Below, piece by piece: positions 17,534 to 27,128 of a stretch of DNA of 64,000 nucleotides. The stretch spans positions 124,001 through 188,000 of the forward strand of contig CAJTOY010000001.1 in assembly GCA_910578195.1 (NCBI GenBank), read 5' to 3'. A program made the translations under genes and the position numbers. Origin of the DNA: an uncultured Christensenella sp. (GTDB lineage: Bacteria; Bacillota; Clostridia; Christensenellales; Borkfalkiaceae). The notes beneath the pieces are model-generated. The model saw only the letters and a list, made by a program, of their open reading frames with translations, did not search any database and had not been told where the DNA came from. The first letter of the stretch is position 1. Every line of letters starts with the position of its first letter.

Positions 17534-18682
17534 ATGAAAATATTGCACACGTCCGATTGGCATATCGGTAAAAAACTTATGGGAAGGGAGCGGTACGACG
17601 AGTACCGCGCTGTTCTTTCGGAAATAAGCGACATCTGTTATAGAGAAAAAGTCGAGCTTGTGGTTGTCGCGGGCGATATTTTCGACACATATACGCCTTC
17701 TGCGGAGGCTGAACAGATATTTTACAGCGGCATAAAGCAAATCGCGAAATATTCGGCGGTACTTGTCATAAGCGGCAATCACGACGATTATGTCCGTCTT
17801 ACGGCGGCTTCCGCGCTTGCGGGCGAGCTGAACGTTCATATCGTAGGAAATAATTTACAAAGCCTAAATTACGGCTCGGCATTTGCCGTGCGCCCCGTAA
17901 AATCCGAAAGCGGCTATGCGGTTTTCGAAAATTCTGTGGGCGAACAAGTTTATATCAATATTCTTCCGTACCCCAACGAAGCGAGGTTCAAAGAGGGGAA
18001 ATCCGACGAAAGCTTCGAAGAAAAAATGAACCGCTGGATAGCGTACGGCGAGCGGGGCAAAACAAAAAAAATCCCCTCGGTGTTTTTATCGCATATCTTC
18101 GTCGCGGGAGGAAGGACGGGCGACGGCGAGCGCGAAATCGACTTGGGCGGCGCGCGGCTTGTCGGTACGGATATGCTTCCCGTTTGCGATTACTGCGCGC
18201 TCGGACATCTGCACAGACGCCAGAAGCTGGGCGACAACGCTTATTACAGCGGCGCGATTATGCAATTTTCCTTCGACGAGGCGGGCGCGGAAAAATCGGT
18301 AAATGTTTTCGATTTGACCGAAAACGGCGTAAGCAATTTCAAACAGATTGCTTTGACCTCTTCGAAAAACCTTATAAGACTGCAAGCCAACGGCGCGGCG
18401 GACGGCGTGAAGCTGTTAAACGCAAATAAAGAATGCTTTGTCGAGCTGACCTTGAATTTGTCGGCGCCGCTTAATCCGTCGGAAAGCGCGGCTTTGCATG
18501 AGTGCGAAAATCTCGTGTCGTTGAAAGCCAACGTCGCCTTGCTTGAAAGCGAGGTTAAGAGAGTTTCGAATAAAGATAAAAGCTCGTCTCAGCTTTTTAC
18601 CGAGTTTTACGCTTCGAAATACGATTGCCCGCCTCCGAAAGAATTGCTTTCGCTTTTTCTTTCGCTCACGGAGGAAGAATGA
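17534..18682 (+). CDS. sbcD: Exonuclease subunit SbcD (Mre11 family)
   Basis: 382 residues. SbcD is the Mn2+-dependent nuclease of the SbcCD complex, which cuts hairpins and processes DNA ends. Metallophosphoesterase motifs are all seen: DWH (D8, H10), GDIFD, GNHDD, SHIFVAGG and GHLHRRQ. A C-terminal capping region links to the SbcC coiled coil. The gene overlaps sbcC by 4 bp (ATGA), so the two are translationally coupled, as usual for this pair. It is the first gene of a long co-directional run. Confidence 0.96.
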   Translation: MKILHTSDWHIGKKLMGRERYDEYRAVLSEISDICYREKVELVVVAGDIFDTYTPSAEAEQIFYSGIKQIAKYSAVLVISGNHDDYVRLTAASALAGELNVHIVGNNLQSLNYGSAFAVRPVKSESGYAVFENSVGEQVYINILPYPNEARFKEGKSDESFEEKMNRWIAYGERGKTKKIPSVFLSHIFVAGGRTGDGEREIDLGGARLVGTDMLPVCDYCALGHLHRRQKLGDNAYYSGAIMQFSFDEAGAEKSVNVFDLTENGVSNFKQIALTSSKNLIRLQANGAADGVKLLNANKECFVELTLNLSAPLNPSESAALHECENLVSLKANVALLESEVKRVSNKDKSSSQLFTEFYASKYDCPPPKELLSLFLSLTEEE

Positions 18683-21297
18683 AACCCTTAAAATTAAAAT
18701 TCAAAGGCATAAACAGCTTTTCCGAACAGACCGAAATCGACTTCGAAAAACTGACCCGAAACGGAATATTCGGAATATTCGGCGACACGGGCAGCGGAAA
18801 AAGCACCATACTCGACTGTATCAACTTCGCGCTGTACGGTAAGGTCGAGAGAAGTAAGGAAAAGCTTGACATAATCAACTATAACAGCGACGTTGCCGAG
18901 GTTAAATTCGAATTCGACGTATTGACCGACGGCAAAAGAAAGAAGTATACCGTCGAACGCAATTTAAAGAAGAAAAGCGGCGTGCATAAGGCAATGCTTT
19001 ACGAGGACGACAACTGCATCGCCGACAATGCTTCCACGGTTACAAAAAAAATAACGCAAGTGCTCGGCGTAGACGCGGAGGATTTCAGAAAGTGCATAGC
19101 TTTGCCGCAAGGCGAGTTTTCTCAGTTCGTGAAGTCGCAGCCGTCGGAGAGAATTTCTTTAATCGAGCGTCTGTTTTCATTGTATAAATACGGCGACAGA
19201 CTTAAAGAACGCATTAAATCGCGCGAGGGGCAGGCTGAAATAGATTACAGAACAATCAAAGCCAAGCTCGAAACCTATGGCGACGTTTCGCCCGAGGGTA
19301 TAAAAGAATTCGAGGAGCTGATTGAAAAAAGCAAGGCGCAGATTGAAAAGCTTTCAAAGGAAAGCGAAAATTGCGACAAAGAATATACCGGCTTAAAGCT
19401 ATTGGGCGATAGGGCGTCGGAGCTCGGCGCCGCGAAAAAAAGACTTTCCGAACTCGAAGCGCGCAAAAGCGAAATGGACGGACTGAAAACGGGACTTAAA
19501 GCAGTGCCCGTCTGCAAGTCTGTTGTCGAAGCCGACGAAGAATTAGCCGCAAAAACAAAGGCGTTGGAAGGGCTCGAAGGCGAGCTTGACGAATTAAATA
19601 AGCAGATAGAGAACGATAAATCCGAACAAACAGAAAATTTCGACGGGAAGATAGAAGAGTGCGTCGCGCTGTCGGCAAAATACGCGGCTTGCTCGGGCAA
19701 ACCCGAAAAAATTGCCGAGCTTGAAAAACAGCTTGAAGGCAAGCGTAGAGAATACCGCGCGAAAGACGAGGCGATAGCAAAGGCTAAAAAAATGCTTTTA
19801 TCGGCGGAGCAAGCCGTTAAAGAAATTGAAAACAAGCTTTTAAGCCTCGGCGCCGAGGATTTGGAAAAGCTGATAAACATAGACTTTAAGGGCGCGCTTT
19901 TAAAGGATGAGTATGTCAGCGTGCTCGACTATTACGTCGGGCTTAACGGTCAGGTTAACTTTCATAAAGACAATTCCGAGCTTTACGAATTTATAAGTAA
20001 AGAACTTAAACGGCAGATAGAAATTTACCGCGACAGGGTTTACAACGTAAAGGAATTCAATTTAAAACAAGCGGAAGATAAGCTCAAAAATTTCCGGACC
20101 TCGAACAAGGCGAAGGAGGAGCTCAACGCCGAGCTTAACAAGAGAAACGCGGCATTGAACAACTTCAAAACCGACGTCGACAGCTTGGCGCGCGAAATAA
20201 ATATAATTCTGCGCGACGGCGAGGAGCTTAAAAAACAGTCGGAAGAAATAAAGTCCGAGCTTAAAAAGGTTTTCGGCGTTTCGGAAAATTATTCGAAAAT
20301 TATAAAGGATAACGAGCTTGCGCTTGAAAAGCTGAAAGCCGAAAAGGCAAAACTCGCCGAAAAACAAGAGGCGGCGAACGCCCGTCTTGTGAAGCAAGCG
20401 GCAAAGACTGCCGAAAAAACCGCGGCGGAAAAAAGCGTAAACGCAATGCGTGAAAGCTATAAGCTTTTGCTCGAAAAATCGGGCTTTTCAGATTTGGCAA
20501 GCTGTAAAAAGCTTGTCGAAGAGTTTTCTGCATTTGACGACGCGGAAAAGGCTTTGGAGGAATACTCGTCCGAGCTGATTTCGGTATCTTCTAAAATAGC
20601 CGAGCTCGACAAAATAAAGGGAATACACGAGTTTACCGAAGGGGCGTTGACGGCTGCGGAGGAACGTAAGAAAACGGTCGCCGCGGAGCTTGTCGGCGAG
20701 CGGGAGAAGCTTGCGGTATACGCTTCGGACTTAAACGGTGCAAAATCAAGGCTTTCGGAAAAGTTGGAATTGCAAAAGGAGCTCGCCACGGCGGAAAAAG
20801 AGAGAAATTTGGTTGCCCAGTTAAAGGAGCTTACAAAGGGCAACAAATTTATGGAATATATCGCTAACGAATATCTGTGCGATATTTCCTCGCTTGCCTC
20901 GTCAACCCTTTTAAACCTCACCGACGGAAGATATTATTTAACTTACGGCGACAATTTCAAAGCGTGCGACAACTTTAACTGCGGAGAACCGAGAGGCGTG
21001 AACACTCTTTCGGGCGGCGAAACCTTTTTGGTTTCACTGTCGCTTGCGTTGGCGCTTTCCCAAACAATCTGCGCGTCTTTGAAGTCGATTGAGTTTTTCT
21101 TTCTGGACGAGGGCTTCGGAACGCTCGACAGCGCGCTTGTCGACACTGTCATGAACGCGCTTGAAAAGCTCAAAGGCTCGAATTTTACAATAGGCATTAT
21201 CAGCCACGTTGAAGAACTCAAACACAGAATAGAAAGTAAAATAACAGTAAATAAAGCGACTGAAAGCCACGGCTCGACCGTGCAGATGAGTTGCTGA
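18679..21297 (+). CDS. sbcC: Exonuclease subunit SbcC (Rad50-like ATPase), zinc hook not seen
   Basis: 872 residues from the ATG at 18679, preceded by GGAGG and overlapping the sbcD stop; an upstream in-frame codon at 18625 lies inside sbcD. Walker A is GDTGSGKST (residues 35-43), the Q loop region is LPQGEFSQFVKSQ, the ABC signature is LSGGETFL, and Walker B is FFFLDEGFGTLD. Two long coiled coils flank a non-coiled apex near residues 410-450. The canonical CxxC zinc hook expected at the apex is absent; the apex reads DYYVGLNGQVNFHKDN. SbcC drives ATP-dependent DNA end tethering by SbcD. The missing hook suggests another way of pairing coiled-coil tips. Confidence 0.93.
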   Translation: MKPLKLKFKGINSFSEQTEIDFEKLTRNGIFGIFGDTGSGKSTILDCINFALYGKVERSKEKLDIINYNSDVAEVKFEFDVLTDGKRKKYTVERNLKKKSGVHKAMLYEDDNCIADNASTVTKKITQVLGVDAEDFRKCIALPQGEFSQFVKSQPSERISLIERLFSLYKYGDRLKERIKSREGQAEIDYRTIKAKLETYGDVSPEGIKEFEELIEKSKAQIEKLSKESENCDKEYTGLKLLGDRASELGAAKKRLSELEARKSEMDGLKTGLKAVPVCKSVVEADEELAAKTKALEGLEGELDELNKQIENDKSEQTENFDGKIEECVALSAKYAACSGKPEKIAELEKQLEGKRREYRAKDEAIAKAKKMLLSAEQAVKEIENKLLSLGAEDLEKLINIDFKGALLKDEYVSVLDYYVGLNGQVNFHKDNSELYEFISKELKRQIEIYRDRVYNVKEFNLKQAEDKLKNFRTSNKAKEELNAELNKRNAALNNFKTDVDSLAREINIILRDGEELKKQSEEIKSELKKVFGVSENYSKIIKDNELALEKLKAEKAKLAEKQEAANARLVKQAAKTAEKTAAEKSVNAMRESYKLLLEKSGFSDLASCKKLVEEFSAFDDAEKALEEYSSELISVSSKIAELDKIKGIHEFTEGALTAAEERKKTVAAELVGEREKLAVYASDLNGAKSRLSEKLELQKELATAEKERNLVAQLKELTKGNKFMEYIANEYLCDISSLASSTLLNLTDGRYYLTYGDNFKACDNFNCGEPRGVNTLSGGETFLVSLSLALALSQTICASLKSIEFFFLDEGFGTLDSALVDTVMNALEKLKGSNFTIGIISHVEELKHRIESKITVNKATESHGSTVQMSC

Positions 21298-21307
21298 GGA
21301 GAAAAAT

Positions 21308-22984
21308 TTGCCTAGTATTTTAACACCCGCTACAATTTGGACGGAGTTTGACGACACGCTCGAAACGAATTCGGAAAAGGTAAGCGCAAAGACCGTTGAC
21401 GGAATAGTTTACGAAAGCCTATATTTCTACGGCAGAGACACGGGAGAGGGCAGAGTAAAAATTTTCGGCGTGTTCGCATACAACGAAGCTTCGCCCGCAA
21501 GGGAAACCGTGCTTATTTTCCCCGACAGTTCTAACAGTATCGACGAAGATATTTTGAAGTTGTTTGTCGGCAAAGGTTATTCCGCCCTCATGGTGGATTA
21601 TCGCGGCGAGTGGGACGGGGAAAATAACAGAACTGTTTACCCCGAGAATATAAGCTACGCCAACACGGTCAAATGCGGAAGATATAAAGACTTCGTCGAC
21701 GAGTCGGCGGATAAAACAAGCTGGTACGAGTGGGTTGCTTTGGGCATATACGCGCGAAAATACATAGTCGGGCGCACCCAGAGTGAAAATATTGCGGTTG
21801 TCGGCATAAGAGACGGCGGTGAAATCGCCTGGAAGCTCGCCGCCGCGAAGAAATTTTCTTGCCTTGTTTCGGTCTGCGCCGCGGGCTGGCTCGCGTATGC
21901 GGGAATAAGCAAATTCGAATCCGACGAAACGAGCTTAGACAGCGAGAGATACCGTTTTATCGCGGGCATAGACTCGCAGGCCTACGCGCCGTACGTTCAG
22001 TGCCCCGTAATTTTGTTGTGCTCGACAAACGATTCGAGGCTCGATTACGACAGGGCTTACGACACTTTTTCGCGTATCAATCCCGATTATGCGGGCGAAA
22101 GCGTTATATCATATTCGGTTCAGTGCGACTCTTCGATAGGTATGAACAGCACCGCCGATATGTTCATGTTCATCGATAAATACCTGACGCGCCGTCAGAT
22201 TTTCATACCCCAACCCGTTGAAATAGGCGTTACTGTCGACAGCGAGCAAAATCTCGTCGCGTCGGCGAAATGCGACACTTCGGGCGAGGTGGCGGAAGTC
22301 GGACTGTTTTTTGCGGAGGATTGCCTCGACCCTTCGATCAGGGACTGGAATCTTTGCCGCCGCAGTGAAAAGATAACCGAACACGAGCATAAATTTTTCC
22401 TCGACATATACGAGGAAACTTCCACGCTGTTCGTGCTTGGATATGCAAAGTACGCAAACGGGTTTACAATCTGGTCGAAGGTTGCGGTTAAAAAGATAAG
22501 CGGCAGATTTAAAAATACGCGGAGCAAAAGCAGGGTTTTCTATACCAGCAAAAACGGCACTGACGGCTTTTACGTTGCCGATCCTTGCTCGGTTGCAATC
22601 GGCGGAATTTTCTTTACCGACAGCATAATGTCGCCGCAGATTGTTACAAAGGCAAAGGGGATAAAGGGTATATATTCTGTTCAGGGGCTTACGACTTACA
22701 GAATTAACAGCCCCATGTATGCGCCGAAAAAGGGGGACGTGTTGAAGCTTGACGTATATTGCGACGTCACTTCGGAAATAACGTTTACCATCGAAGACGC
22801 GACCGACGGCGAAACGTATAAACACAGCCAAAGCGTGCTCGGCGGGGTGTGGCAAAGCGTAATTCTCGAAAGCAAGCTGTTCAAGACTGTCGGCGGTAAC
22901 CAGCTTTCGGATTATGCGCATAATCTGAGATTATGTATAAACTGCGACGTGCAGTATGCAATAAATAACGTAATGTGGCTTTAA
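21308..22984 (+). CDS. Alpha/beta-hydrolase-fold protein lacking the nucleophilic serine
   Basis: 558 residues from a TTG at 21308 with GAGGAG 6 nt upstream. Residues about 40-300 show a serine-hydrolase core: strand with VLIFPDSS, GYSALMVDYRGEWDG, the nucleophile elbow VVGIRDGGEIAWKLAA and CPVILLCSTNDSR. At the elbow the GxSxG serine is replaced by arginine (G-I-R-D-G-G), so normal esterase catalysis is unlikely. Residues 330-558 are beta-rich, with a possible galactose-binding-like sandwich (TFTIEDATDGETYKHSQS). No signal peptide. It sits between sbcC and a signal peptidase gene, probably in the same transcript. Function unknown; a structural or binding role is inferred. Confidence 0.55.
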   Translation: MPSILTPATIWTEFDDTLETNSEKVSAKTVDGIVYESLYFYGRDTGEGRVKIFGVFAYNEASPARETVLIFPDSSNSIDEDILKLFVGKGYSALMVDYRGEWDGENNRTVYPENISYANTVKCGRYKDFVDESADKTSWYEWVALGIYARKYIVGRTQSENIAVVGIRDGGEIAWKLAAAKKFSCLVSVCAAGWLAYAGISKFESDETSLDSERYRFIAGIDSQAYAPYVQCPVILLCSTNDSRLDYDRAYDTFSRINPDYAGESVISYSVQCDSSIGMNSTADMFMFIDKYLTRRQIFIPQPVEIGVTVDSEQNLVASAKCDTSGEVAEVGLFFAEDCLDPSIRDWNLCRRSEKITEHEHKFFLDIYEETSTLFVLGYAKYANGFTIWSKVAVKKISGRFKNTRSKSRVFYTSKNGTDGFYVADPCSVAIGGIFFTDSIMSPQIVTKAKGIKGIYSVQGLTTYRINSPMYAPKKGDVLKLDVYCDVTSEITFTIEDATDGETYKHSQSVLGGVWQSVILESKLFKTVGGNQLSDYAHNLRLCINCDVQYAINNVMWL

Positions 22985-22987
22985 GGA

Positions 22988-23686
22988 ATGAATGAAGTAA
23001 AAGCAAGCTTATACTCGAAGAAAAAATCAAAACTGAATATAGTTCTTAACGTTTTAATTGCGGTGATAGCTTTCGCTTTGCTGTTCGAAGTGGTCTTTGC
23101 AACGACGTATTCGGGAATTTACGTTGTGGGTACGTCAATGAACGATACCTTGACGGGCGCGGAAAGCGAGGATACGGCGGGCGGTGATTACGTCTTTGTC
23201 AACAGACACGCGAAGCCCGACTACGGCGATATAGTAGTCGTGTTCACCGAAAAGAACAAGACGATAATAAAAAGAGTAATAGCTATGGGCGGCGACAGGG
23301 TGAAGCTTGTCCGCGGTCAGCTTTATATCAAGTATTCGGGAAAGGACAAATTCGTCGAGGTTGAAGAAGCTTACGTTTCGGCGGCGAACAATTCTTCTGT
23401 ATCCGACCAGAACAGCTTCCCGTGGGTCAATAACAAAATTGACGAAAACGGTTACCTCGTAGAGAAGGATTGTCTTTTTCTGCTCGGAGACAACAGAAAC
23501 GTCAGCCTCGACAGCCGCGGCAAAATCAATGTACACAACGGATTGAAAAGCAGTATTCCCGAAAATTTCCCCGTTAAAAATCTGTACGGGGTGGTTGCGG
23601 GCTGGTCGCTTAACAATAAAAATTTCTTTTCGGTGATACACAGATATTTTTACTTCGATTTGCCGAAAAGCTTAGGATTAAAATAA
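22988..23686 (+). CDS. lepB: Signal peptidase I
   Basis: 232 residues, family S26. It cleaves signal peptides from exported proteins at the outer face of the membrane. One N-terminal transmembrane helix (IVLNVLIAVIAFALLF, residues about 19-38) is followed by the catalytic serine in GTSMNDTL, the catalytic lysine in IIKRVIAMGGD and the conserved box LLGDNRNVSLDSR. The ATG at 22988 lies only 3 nt after the stop of the preceding gene, and the AAGGA site almost touches it, so coupling is likely. The two large exported proteins at the left of the window are plausible clients only in the general sense. Confidence 0.93.
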   Translation: MNEVKASLYSKKKSKLNIVLNVLIAVIAFALLFEVVFATTYSGIYVVGTSMNDTLTGAESEDTAGGDYVFVNRHAKPDYGDIVVVFTEKNKTIIKRVIAMGGDRVKLVRGQLYIKYSGKDKFVEVEEAYVSAANNSSVSDQNSFPWVNNKIDENGYLVEKDCLFLLGDNRNVSLDSRGKINVHNGLKSSIPENFPVKNLYGVVAGWSLNNKNFFSVIHRYFYFDLPKSLGLK

Positions 23687-23701
23687 ATACGGAGGGCGTT
23701 T

Positions 23702-23971
23702 ATGCGCGCGATAGTTACGGTATCGGGCAAGGACAAGACGGGCATCATTGCCCGCGTCAGTGCGTTTCTTGCCGAAAGGGGAGTTAATATTCTTGATATA
23801 AGCCAGACGATAATGCACGGGCACTTTGCAATGGTTATGCTTGCGGATTTATCGGAGGCAAAGGTACAGCTTTCTTCACTTTCGGAACAAAGCCATGCTT
23901 TGGGCGAAGAGATAGGAATGTCAATACACGTCCAGCACGAAGAAATTTTCAATGCAATGCACAAGGTATAA
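23702..23971 (+). CDS. ACT-domain protein, UPF0237 family
   Basis: 89 residues, the full length of the family. It is a single ACT domain: AIVTVSGKDKTGIIARVSAFL, then a NILDISQTIM strand, typical of a ligand-binding regulatory fold. GGAGG precedes the ATG. The stop is 2 nt from the start of the UPF0210 gene; these two families are adjacent in many Firmicutes and form a conserved pair. Ligand and role are unknown; amino acid sensing is the usual guess for a lone ACT domain. Confidence 0.92.
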   Translation: MRAIVTVSGKDKTGIIARVSAFLAERGVNILDISQTIMHGHFAMVMLADLSEAKVQLSSLSEQSHALGEEIGMSIHVQHEEIFNAMHKV

Positions 23972-23973
23972 AT

Positions 23974-25329
23974 ATGTTTAAATACGGCGATGTTTTGGAA
24001 ACTATAAATATGATTGAGAGAGAACATCTCGATATCAGAACGGTAACGATGGGAATTTCTTTGTTGCCGTGTATCGGCGGTTCCGCCGAACAGACCGCGC
24101 AAAAAGTCTACGACAGAGTTTGTAAAAAGGCTGAAAATATTGTAAAGGTCACTGCGGACTTGTCGCGCGAATACGGTATTCCCATTGTCAATAAGCGCGT
24201 GTCGGTGACGCCCGCGGCGCTTGTTTGCGCTCCGTTCCCCGAAAAGGCTGCGCTTGTCGGTAAAGCTTTGGACAACGCCGCAAAGACCGTCGGAATTGAT
24301 TTTCTGGGCGGATATTCCGCGCTCGTACATAAGGGAATGGCGGATTACGAAAGGCAGTTCATATTAAGTATTCCCGAAGTGCTTGCAGGCACCGAAAAGG
24401 TCTGCTCGTCGGTCAACGTCGGCTCGTCAAAGTCTGGCATAAATATGGACGCCGTCAAGCTTTTGGGACAAGTTATAAAGGAAACCGCCGCGAAAACCGC
24501 CGACAAAGGCGGCTTCGGCTGCGCCAAATTCGTCGCGTTCTGCAACGCGGTTGAGGACAATCCGTTTATGGCGGGCGCGTTCCACGGCGTAGGCGAAAGC
24601 GGAACGGTTATCAACGTCGGCGTTTCGGGACCGGGAGTAGTTCAGCACGCAATCGAAGCTATTCCCGACGCGGATTTGTCCGACCTTGCCGAAATGATAA
24701 AGCGCACGGCGTTTAAAATCACGCGCGCGGGACAGTTGATAGCGAAAGAGGCGGCAAAGCGTTTAAACGCCGAATTCGGCATAGTAGACTTGTCGCTTGC
24801 GCCCACTCCCACAAGAGGGGATTCGGTGGCGCAGATTTTAGAGGAAATGGGGCTTGAAAGCGTGGGAACGCACGGAACCACGGCATGCCTTGCAATGCTC
24901 AACGACGCGGTTAAAAAGGGCGGGGTTATGGCAAGCTCGCGCGTGGGCGGGCTTTCGGGCGCGTTTATCCCCGTTTCCGAGGATATCGGCATGATTGAAG
25001 CCGCCGAGCGCGGAACGCTTAATATAGACAAGCTCGAAGCAATGACAGCGGTCTGCTCGGTAGGGCTGGATATGATAGCCGTGCCCGGCGATACGACCGC
25101 CGCCACGATAAGCGCGATTATCGCCGACGAAGCGGCGATAGGCATGATAAATAACAAGACGACGGCGGTAAGAATAATCCCCGCGCCGAATAAAAAGGTA
25201 GGCGACAGCGTCGACTTCGGCGGACTTTTGGGGCACGCGCCTATAATGCCCGTTCATAACGAAGCGGCGGAAAAATTCATATCGAGAGGCGGTCTCATAC
25301 CCGCGCCGATACATTCAAATAAAAATTAA
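23974..25329 (+). CDS. UPF0210 (DUF711/PFL) family protein
   Basis: 451 residues, matching the family length. Glycine-rich conserved segments include FLGGYSALVHKGM, NVGSSKSGINMDAV, NVGVSGPGVV, APTPTRGDSVAQIL and GGLLGHAPIMPVHN. Structures of this family resemble a pyruvate-formate-lyase-like barrel, but no glycyl radical motif is expected or seen, and no activity is established. It follows the UPF0237 gene by 2 nt, which supports joint function with that ACT protein. Confidence 0.92.
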   Translation: MFKYGDVLETINMIEREHLDIRTVTMGISLLPCIGGSAEQTAQKVYDRVCKKAENIVKVTADLSREYGIPIVNKRVSVTPAALVCAPFPEKAALVGKALDNAAKTVGIDFLGGYSALVHKGMADYERQFILSIPEVLAGTEKVCSSVNVGSSKSGINMDAVKLLGQVIKETAAKTADKGGFGCAKFVAFCNAVEDNPFMAGAFHGVGESGTVINVGVSGPGVVQHAIEAIPDADLSDLAEMIKRTAFKITRAGQLIAKEAAKRLNAEFGIVDLSLAPTPTRGDSVAQILEEMGLESVGTHGTTACLAMLNDAVKKGGVMASSRVGGLSGAFIPVSEDIGMIEAAERGTLNIDKLEAMTAVCSVGLDMIAVPGDTTAATISAIIADEAAIGMINNKTTAVRIIPAPNKKVGDSVDFGGLLGHAPIMPVHNEAAEKFISRGGLIPAPIHSNKN

Positions 25330-25346
25330 TTTTAAGGAGTTTATAT

Positions 25347-27122
25347 ATGAAACGTAGCGAAGTTAAGGAAAAATACAAATGGCGTATCGAAGATATCTTC
25401 TCTTCCGACGAAAAGTGGGAAGAAAGCTTCAAGCAAGCCGAAAAAGCGATAACTTTTTCAAAATATGCGGGGAAGCTTCACGATAGCGACACGCTTTTGA
25501 AGTTTTTCAAGGATAGCGACGAATTCGACAAGCTTGTATCCAAGCTCGGCGTATACGCGCATATGCGCCACGATGAAGACGCGGCCATTTCCAAATATAA
25601 CGCATATTACGCAAAGATAGGTATGCTTTATACCAAATACTCGACGGAAATCTCTTTCTTCGACCCCGAAATGGCGAAGCTGGACGAAGCGTATTTAAAA
25701 GGATTGATAGCGGACAAGCGTTTTGCCGATTACGATTATATCCTCAAAAGAATTTTGGAGCGCAAGCCCCACGTTCTGTCCGAGCCCGAAGAAAGGCTTG
25801 TCAGCATGACGGGCGAAATTTTTTCGAATTTCTCAGATATCTTCAATATGATTGACGACCTCGAACTGCCTCTGCCCGAAATCGAGTGGGAGGGCGCAAA
25901 GACAAAGCTCAGCCACGGCATGTACGGCGTTATTCTTCACTCAGAAAACAGAGAGAAGAGAAAGGAAGCTTACGAGAAATATTACGGCGCGTATACGTCC
26001 TTGATAAACACGATTACGTCGACCTACTTCGGCAACGTCAAAAAGGACGTGTTTATGAGCAAGGCGTACAAATACAATTCGTGCTTGGAACGCGCGCTTT
26101 TCAACGAGTACGTCGACAGAAAGGTTTACGATAATCTCTTGGCGGCGGTCAATACGGGCTTGCCTTCGTTGCACAGATACGTTGCCGACAGAAAGAAGCT
26201 TCTCGGCTATGACAAGCTTTATTTCTACGATATGTATACCCCGCTCGTTTCGGGCGCGGAAATGAAGCTTAACTTCGACGACGCATACGAGTATGTCATT
26301 AAAGGCCTTGCGCCCCTCGGCAAAGATTATCAGGCACTTTTGAAAAAGGGCTACGACGAGAGATGGATTGACGTTGAGGAAACGGACGGAAAGGCGGGCG
26401 GCGCGTACAGCACGGGCTGCTACGGCGTTCACCCTTACGCGCTTTTGAACTATAAGCCCACCACGAACGATATATTCACCGTCGCGCACGAAATGGGTCA
26501 CTCGCTTCATACCTATTTCTCCGACAAAAACCAGCCCGTATCGAAAAGCTCTTACACGTTTTTCGTGGCGGAGGTCGCAAGTACCGTAAACGAAGTTCTG
26601 CTTCTCAAATTCATGTTGAACGACGCAAAAGACGCGGCGCTGAAAAAATACCTTCTCAACTATTATCTCGATATGATTCGCGCAACCCTTTTCAGACAGA
26701 CCATGTTCGCGGAATTCGAGTACGACGCGCACACTATGGTTGAGCGCGACGAGCCTTTGACAAAGGAAAACCTTTGTCAGCTTTACGCCGACCTCGGCAA
26801 GAGATACTACGGCGAGGCAATCGAGCACGATTACAATATCTCGTGCGAGTGGTCGAGAATACCTCATTTCTACCGCGCTTTCTACGTATATAAGTACTCG
26901 ACGGGTATAATTACGGCAATGAACATTGCGAACAGAATTCTTACCGAAGGGGAAACCGCGGTAAAGGATTACTTCAAATTCCTTTCGGGCGGGTCGTCGA
27001 CCGACCCCGTATCGCTTTTGAAACTTGCGGGCGTAGACCTTATGACCACGAAGCCTTTTGAGTTTGCAATGAACGAATTCGATAAAACACTTACAGATTT
27101 TGAAAAATTAATGGGTTTATAA
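25347..27122 (+). CDS. pepF: Oligoendopeptidase F (M3B metallopeptidase)
   Basis: 591 residues, the standard PepF length. It hydrolyses peptides of about 7-17 residues in the cytosol. The zinc site HEMGH is in VAHEMGHSLHTYFS, with the downstream glutamate ligand in FFVAEVASTVNE, the usual M3 pattern. AAGGAG is 8 nt before the ATG. It lies between UPF0210 and dnaB in the co-directional run; the 17-nt gap upstream and 6-nt gap downstream suggest one transcript. Confidence 0.95.
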   Translation: MKRSEVKEKYKWRIEDIFSSDEKWEESFKQAEKAITFSKYAGKLHDSDTLLKFFKDSDEFDKLVSKLGVYAHMRHDEDAAISKYNAYYAKIGMLYTKYSTEISFFDPEMAKLDEAYLKGLIADKRFADYDYILKRILERKPHVLSEPEERLVSMTGEIFSNFSDIFNMIDDLELPLPEIEWEGAKTKLSHGMYGVILHSENREKRKEAYEKYYGAYTSLINTITSTYFGNVKKDVFMSKAYKYNSCLERALFNEYVDRKVYDNLLAAVNTGLPSLHRYVADRKKLLGYDKLYFYDMYTPLVSGAEMKLNFDDAYEYVIKGLAPLGKDYQALLKKGYDERWIDVEETDGKAGGAYSTGCYGVHPYALLNYKPTTNDIFTVAHEMGHSLHTYFSDKNQPVSKSSYTFFVAEVASTVNEVLLLKFMLNDAKDAALKKYLLNYYLDMIRATLFRQTMFAEFEYDAHTMVERDEPLTKENLCQLYADLGKRYYGEAIEHDYNISCEWSRIPHFYRAFYVYKYSTGIITAMNIANRILTEGETAVKDYFKFLSGGSSTDPVSLLKLAGVDLMTTKPFEFAMNEFDKTLTDFEKLMGL

Positions 27123-27128
27123 AGTACT

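Noticed and set aside
25941..26867. 308-residue minus-strand open frame
   Set aside because: Shadow of pepF, which has the intact HEMGH site on the plus strand.
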